A DNA stretch of 8,375 bases from a bacterium (GTDB lineage Bacteria; Babelota; Babeliae; Babelales; Chromulinivoraceae): assembly GCA_947377595.1 (NCBI GenBank), contig CANCGK010000036.1, positions 1-8,375 of the forward strand. Direction: 5' to 3'. Position 1 is the first letter of the stretch. Each line of letters opens with the position of its first letter. A program made the position numbers and the translations under genes. This document shows positions 5,970 through 8,375 of the stretch, piece after piece. A model generated the notes under the pieces. The model searched no databases, was not told the DNA's origin, and saw nothing but the letters and a program-made list of their open reading frames with translations.

Positions 5970-7316
5970 TCACTCAGGAAATAATGATAATAAATCATAA
6001 ACGGATTTAAATTTATGGACGTGCTTAGTTCCTTTAGTTTCTAGTTTTTGATCGTGAGCAATAATTAAGTTATCAAATCCAAACTTAATAGCTTCTTTTG
6101 CATGAATATCAATATTTTGAATCGGTTTGATTAAACCAGTTAAAGAGACTTCTCCAAGAGCGATAGTTTTTGCAGGAACAGGTTTTTGAAAGTAACTCGA
6201 TAGCAAAGTTAAAGCGATGCCTAAATCTGCAGAGTTATCTTTAATTTTAATCCCACCGCTGAGTTTAAAGAAAATATCGCAGCTGCTAAATTTAATATGC
6301 AGATATTTTTCTAAAATTGCGGCAACTAAAACAATTTGTTTATGATCAATGCCGGTTGCTACGCGTTGAGCGACACTAAATTGAGTTTGAATACATAATG
6401 CTTGCAGCTCTAGAAAAACAGGTCGTGTTCCTTCTAGGCTGCTGATAATCACAGAGCCTGGAGTGTGTTTTGTGTCATTGATTAAGTGTTGATTAATATT
6501 TTCGATAGGAATCATACCTTGTCCAGTCATGGCAAAAAATCCAATTTCGTTAATTGATCCAAATCGATTTTTTTCTGAACGTAAAATTCGAGTTTGCCAT
6601 TTATCTTCTTTTTGTAGATAAAATACAGCATCAACAATATGTTCTAAAATTTTTGGACCAGCCATTTGGCCTTCTTTGGTGATATGACCAGTTACGATCG
6701 TTGCAATATTATGATCTTTTGCAAGTTTCATCAAATAAAAAGCAGTTTCTCGTAATTGCGTTATGGTGCCAGGCAGACTAAAATTTTCTGAACTATAAAT
6801 ATTTTGAATCGAATCGATAATGACAATATCGGGCTTTTCTTGTTTGCAAGTCTCTATGATAATTTCTAGCGTTGCTTGGGTCGAAAATAAAAGTTTATTC
6901 GAACTGTTGTTAAGACGAGAAAATCTTAATTTTACTTGCGATAATGATTCTTCGGTCGAAAAATAAAACACTTTGTGTTTTTGAGCAAATTGACTGCAGA
7001 CTTGTAATAGTAATGTCGATTTTCCTATGCCAGGATCACCTGTAACGATCGAAAATGATCCAGGAACGATACCATTACCAGTCACTCGATCCCATTCGCT
7101 GATATCGGTAGTAAAGCGAGCAACTTCTTGCGTTGATATTTCATCAAGAGATTGCATCTGTGTTACTTTACCAGGGGTTGATGTTTTTGGTTGCGATGGC
7201 AAAGCTGTAATTTCTTCTAAGGTATTCCATTTTTTGCATTCTGGGCAGCAACCTTGCCATTTAGGAGATTGGTGTCCACAATTTTGACATTGAAAATAAT
7301 TTGAATGCTTTGCCAT
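5970..7316 (-). CDS. radA: DNA repair protein RadA (Sms)
   Basis: RadA is a RecA-like, hexameric DnaB-type motor that helps branch migration during homologous recombination and repair in the cytoplasm. All hallmark parts are present in 448 residues, a normal length. The N-terminal C4 zinc finger uses Cys10, Cys13, Cys24 and Cys27. Walker A is GDPGIGKST at 93-101, Walker B runs about 163-168 (DIVIID), and the RadA-specific KNRFG motif is at 249-253. A C-terminal Lon-protease-like domain follows, with SGGIKIKDNSADLGIALTLL at 353-372 and LGEVSLTG at 387-394. This domain is structural in RadA and not a protease. The gene starts 18 nt after the tdk stop, suggesting co-transcription. The ATG lacks a clear Shine-Dalgarno site. 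The stop is TGA, which excludes codes that reassign that codon. Confidence 0.97.
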   Translation of the reverse strand: MAKHSNYFQCQNCGHQSPKWQGCCPECKKWNTLEEITALPSQPKTSTPGKVTQMQSLDEISTQEVARFTTDISEWDRVTGNGIVPGSFSIVTGDPGIGKSTLLLQVCSQFAQKHKVFYFSTEESLSQVKLRFSRLNNSSNKLLFSTQATLEIIIETCKQEKPDIVIIDSIQNIYSSENFSLPGTITQLRETAFYLMKLAKDHNIATIVTGHITKEGQMAGPKILEHIVDAVFYLQKEDKWQTRILRSEKNRFGSINEIGFFAMTGQGMIPIENINQHLINDTKHTPGSVIISSLEGTRPVFLELQALCIQTQFSVAQRVATGIDHKQIVLVAAILEKYLHIKFSSCDIFFKLSGGIKIKDNSADLGIALTLLSSYFQKPVPAKTIALGEVSLTGLIKPIQNIDIHAKEAIKFGFDNLIIAHDQKLETKGTKHVHKFKSVYDLLSLFPE

Positions 7317-7334
7317 GATTGTTCGCTTTATAGA

Positions 7335-8027
7335 TTAATTATTTTTTTGATCTGTTGGTCGTGATCCAGGAATAACTTCATGACAATCTCTGCAACGAGG
7401 AGTATAGTCACTTTCGCCAACCATAACAATTGGATCTTGGTAATAAGCAGGTTTGCCATCAATAGTACGTTGTGTAATGCAATATTTATCTTGCTTGCAT
7501 ATTGAACAAATTGCTTTTAATTTAACGACTTCATCTGCAAGAGCTAATAAATCTCCCATAGCTCCAAAAGTCTCTCCTCTAAAATCAAGATCAAGTCCAG
7601 CTACAATGACATCTTTTTTTTGTAATAACATGCGACGTACAAACGTCAAAAGTTCATTTTTATCAAAAAATTGTGCTTCATCGATTGCAATCGTTGAATA
7701 ATTATTCGCTTGGATAATATGTTCCATTTCAGTTGTGTTAAGTACGCCAATACATTTTATAGAACTTCCACTACGAGATGAAACATTGGTTGCTGGATCT
7801 GCATGATTATCATTTAAAACTCGATTATCCCAGCCGTGTTTAAAGACGCCAACTTCATCAGGACTTGCTACCATGCGACGTCTGCTCCAACGAATAAATT
7901 CATCAGATTTTCCACTTGCCATAGAGCCGCAAATGACAGTTAAATGATTATGTGGTTGAGGTTGTATAAAGCTTACATGTAATAACAATAGCGATACAAT
8001 TATTGTTTTTTTTGTATGATGTAACAT
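7335..8027 (-). CDS. tdk: Thymidine kinase with a signal-peptide-like N-terminal extension
   Basis: This enzyme phosphorylates thymidine to dTMP with ATP, the salvage route to DNA precursors. The core is intact: P-loop GSMASGKS at 34-41, the DEAQF motif at 116-120 with its catalytic acid, AGLDLDFRGE at 143-152, and a zinc site from Cys174, Cys177, Cys212 and Cys215. Relatives start about 10-13 residues before the VICGS strand; here 30 residues precede it. The extra part has basic residues (H3, H4, K6, K7), a hydrophobic run at about 9-21 and a polar Q-P-Q-P-H segment, like an export signal or membrane anchor. No ATG or GTG start occurs in frame between residue 1 and the P-loop region; the only alternative is a TTG at Leu14 without a Shine-Dalgarno site. 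GGGA stands 6 nt before the ATG. Kinase identity is firm; export is a hypothesis. Confidence 0.95.
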   Translation of the reverse strand: MLHHTKKTIIVSLLLLHVSFIQPQPHNHLTVICGSMASGKSDEFIRWSRRRMVASPDEVGVFKHGWDNRVLNDNHADPATNVSSRSGSSIKCIGVLNTTEMEHIIQANNYSTIAIDEAQFFDKNELLTFVRRMLLQKKDVIVAGLDLDFRGETFGAMGDLLALADEVVKLKAICSICKQDKYCITQRTIDGKPAYYQDPIVMVGESDYTPRCRDCHEVIPGSRPTDQKNN

Positions 8028-8045
8028 AAAAAATCCCGAATACGT

Positions 8046-8074
8046 TTGATAAAATATTTATTTATATTTTTTAT
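8046..8074 (+). promoter_or_regulatory. Weak candidate promoter toward the right-edge frame
   Basis: TTGATA at 8046-8051 (five of six consensus bases) and TTTTAT at 8069-8074 (four of six) are 17 bp apart on the plus strand. They would start a transcript near 8081, reading into an AGGAG at 8131-8135 and the IQ-motif frame. The DNA between tdk and that frame is extremely AT-rich, so chance is likely. I see no better promoter for leftward tdk here. Confidence 0.2.
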
Positions 8075-8145
8075 CTTATCGTATAAAAATCTGTATTTCT
8101 AGTCTTACAATTTAAATTTTTGTGTGGTATAGGAGAGAACTTTAA

Positions 8146-8375
8146 CAGCACAAAGATAATATCGAAAAAACTGTTCCCATCTTAGAAACTCATAAGACCA
8201 TTTCTGGTGATATAGTTTACAAACAAGCAGGGGCAAAACGACCGAAATATTTTTATGAAACAACCGATTACATAAAATTTCATAGGAATGATCAAGAATT
8301 TTTTGATATTTTAGCGACGCCACAAGCTATCAAATCTCAAGCTGTCATACGTGGTTTTCTAGCTCGTCAAAAATA
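8146..8375 (+). CDS. Partial reading frame with an IQ (calmodulin-binding type) motif, no start codon seen
   Basis: The frame is open for 76 codons from just after a TAA at 8143-8145 to the window edge, where it continues. The translation looks coding: charged and aromatic, with DIVYKQAGAKRPKYFYETTD in the middle. It ends with Q-A-V-I-R-G-F-L-A-R (8338-8367), which fits the Q-x3-R-G-x3-R core of the IQ motif, with Ser in place of the usual hydrophobic residue before Gln. IQ motifs bind calmodulin-type proteins in eukaryotes and are rare in bacteria, apart from host-associated groups. No ATG, GTG or TTG occurs in frame anywhere in the visible stretch. An AGGAG at 8131-8135 is followed by no start at a proper distance. 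It may be a 5'-damaged gene, a frameshifted one, or one using an ATC/ATT start. The opposite-strand frame here (8105-8323) looks like a shadow. The function is unknown. Confidence 0.5.

Noticed and set aside
6150..6270. Lon-like domain read as a protease.
   Set aside because: It is the normal C-terminal domain of RadA, which follows the RadA zinc finger, RecA core and KNRFG motif.
7027..7287. Plus-strand frame of 86 residues opposite the RadA N-terminus.
   Set aside because: It is antisense to the zinc-finger and Walker A region, and conservation there belongs to RadA.
7453..7701. Plus-strand frame of 82 residues opposite thymidine kinase.
   Set aside because: Antisense shadow of the conserved kinase core.
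8105..8323. Minus-strand frame of 72 residues opposite the IQ-motif stretch.
   Set aside because: The composition (many Tyr, Cys, Leu, Phe) looks like a reverse-complement shadow, there is no motif, and the plus-strand translation is far more protein-like.
1..8375. CRISPR arrays, tRNA/rRNA genes, insertion sequences, phage or defence genes.
   Set aside because: I saw no spaced direct repeats, no tRNA-like cloverleaf, no transposase or integrase motifs, and no terminal inverted repeats in the window.

Overview
The window comes from a low-GC bacterium (about one third G+C by eye) using the standard bacterial code, with TGA as a true stop in radA. Genes are tightly packed. The content fits a host-dependent or intracellular bacterium: an amino-acid:cation symporter, salvage thymidine kinase, no biosynthetic genes, small signal-peptide proteins, and a coding stretch with a eukaryotic-style IQ (calmodulin-binding) motif at the right edge. 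My best guess is candidate phylum Dependentiae (TM6) or a similar reduced endosymbiont lineage. This is an inference from gene style, not from a marker gene.

Layout. Positions 1-219 are non-coding and carry the leader of a rightward pair: an AGCS-family symporter (220-1539) and, 2 nt later, a small predicted secreted protein (1542-1799). This pair converges on a long leftward block, and a 12-bp GC-centred hairpin at 1835-1866 can terminate both. Read leftward from the right, the minus strand encodes thymidine kinase (8027-7335), RadA (7316-5970), an ABC ATPase (5861-5097), three paralogous ABC-2 permeases (5107-4319, 4311-3523, 3514-2717) and an RluB/RsuA-type rRNA pseudouridine synthase (2656-1868). 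tdk-radA (18 nt apart) look like one unit. The ATPase and three permeases, with junctions from an 11-nt overlap to an 8-nt gap, look like another. At the right edge, divergent from tdk, a rightward frame is open from 8146 to the window end and carries the IQ motif, but it has no recognisable start codon.

How they work together. The symporter and thymidine kinase point to scavenging of host amino acids and nucleosides. RadA and the pseudouridine synthase are housekeeping functions in recombination and ribosome maturation. The ABC cluster is an exporter of unknown substrate with an unusual 1 ATPase : 3 permease composition. The points most worth a second look are the signal-peptide-like extension on an otherwise intact thymidine kinase, the tandem permease triplet, and the start-less IQ-motif frame.
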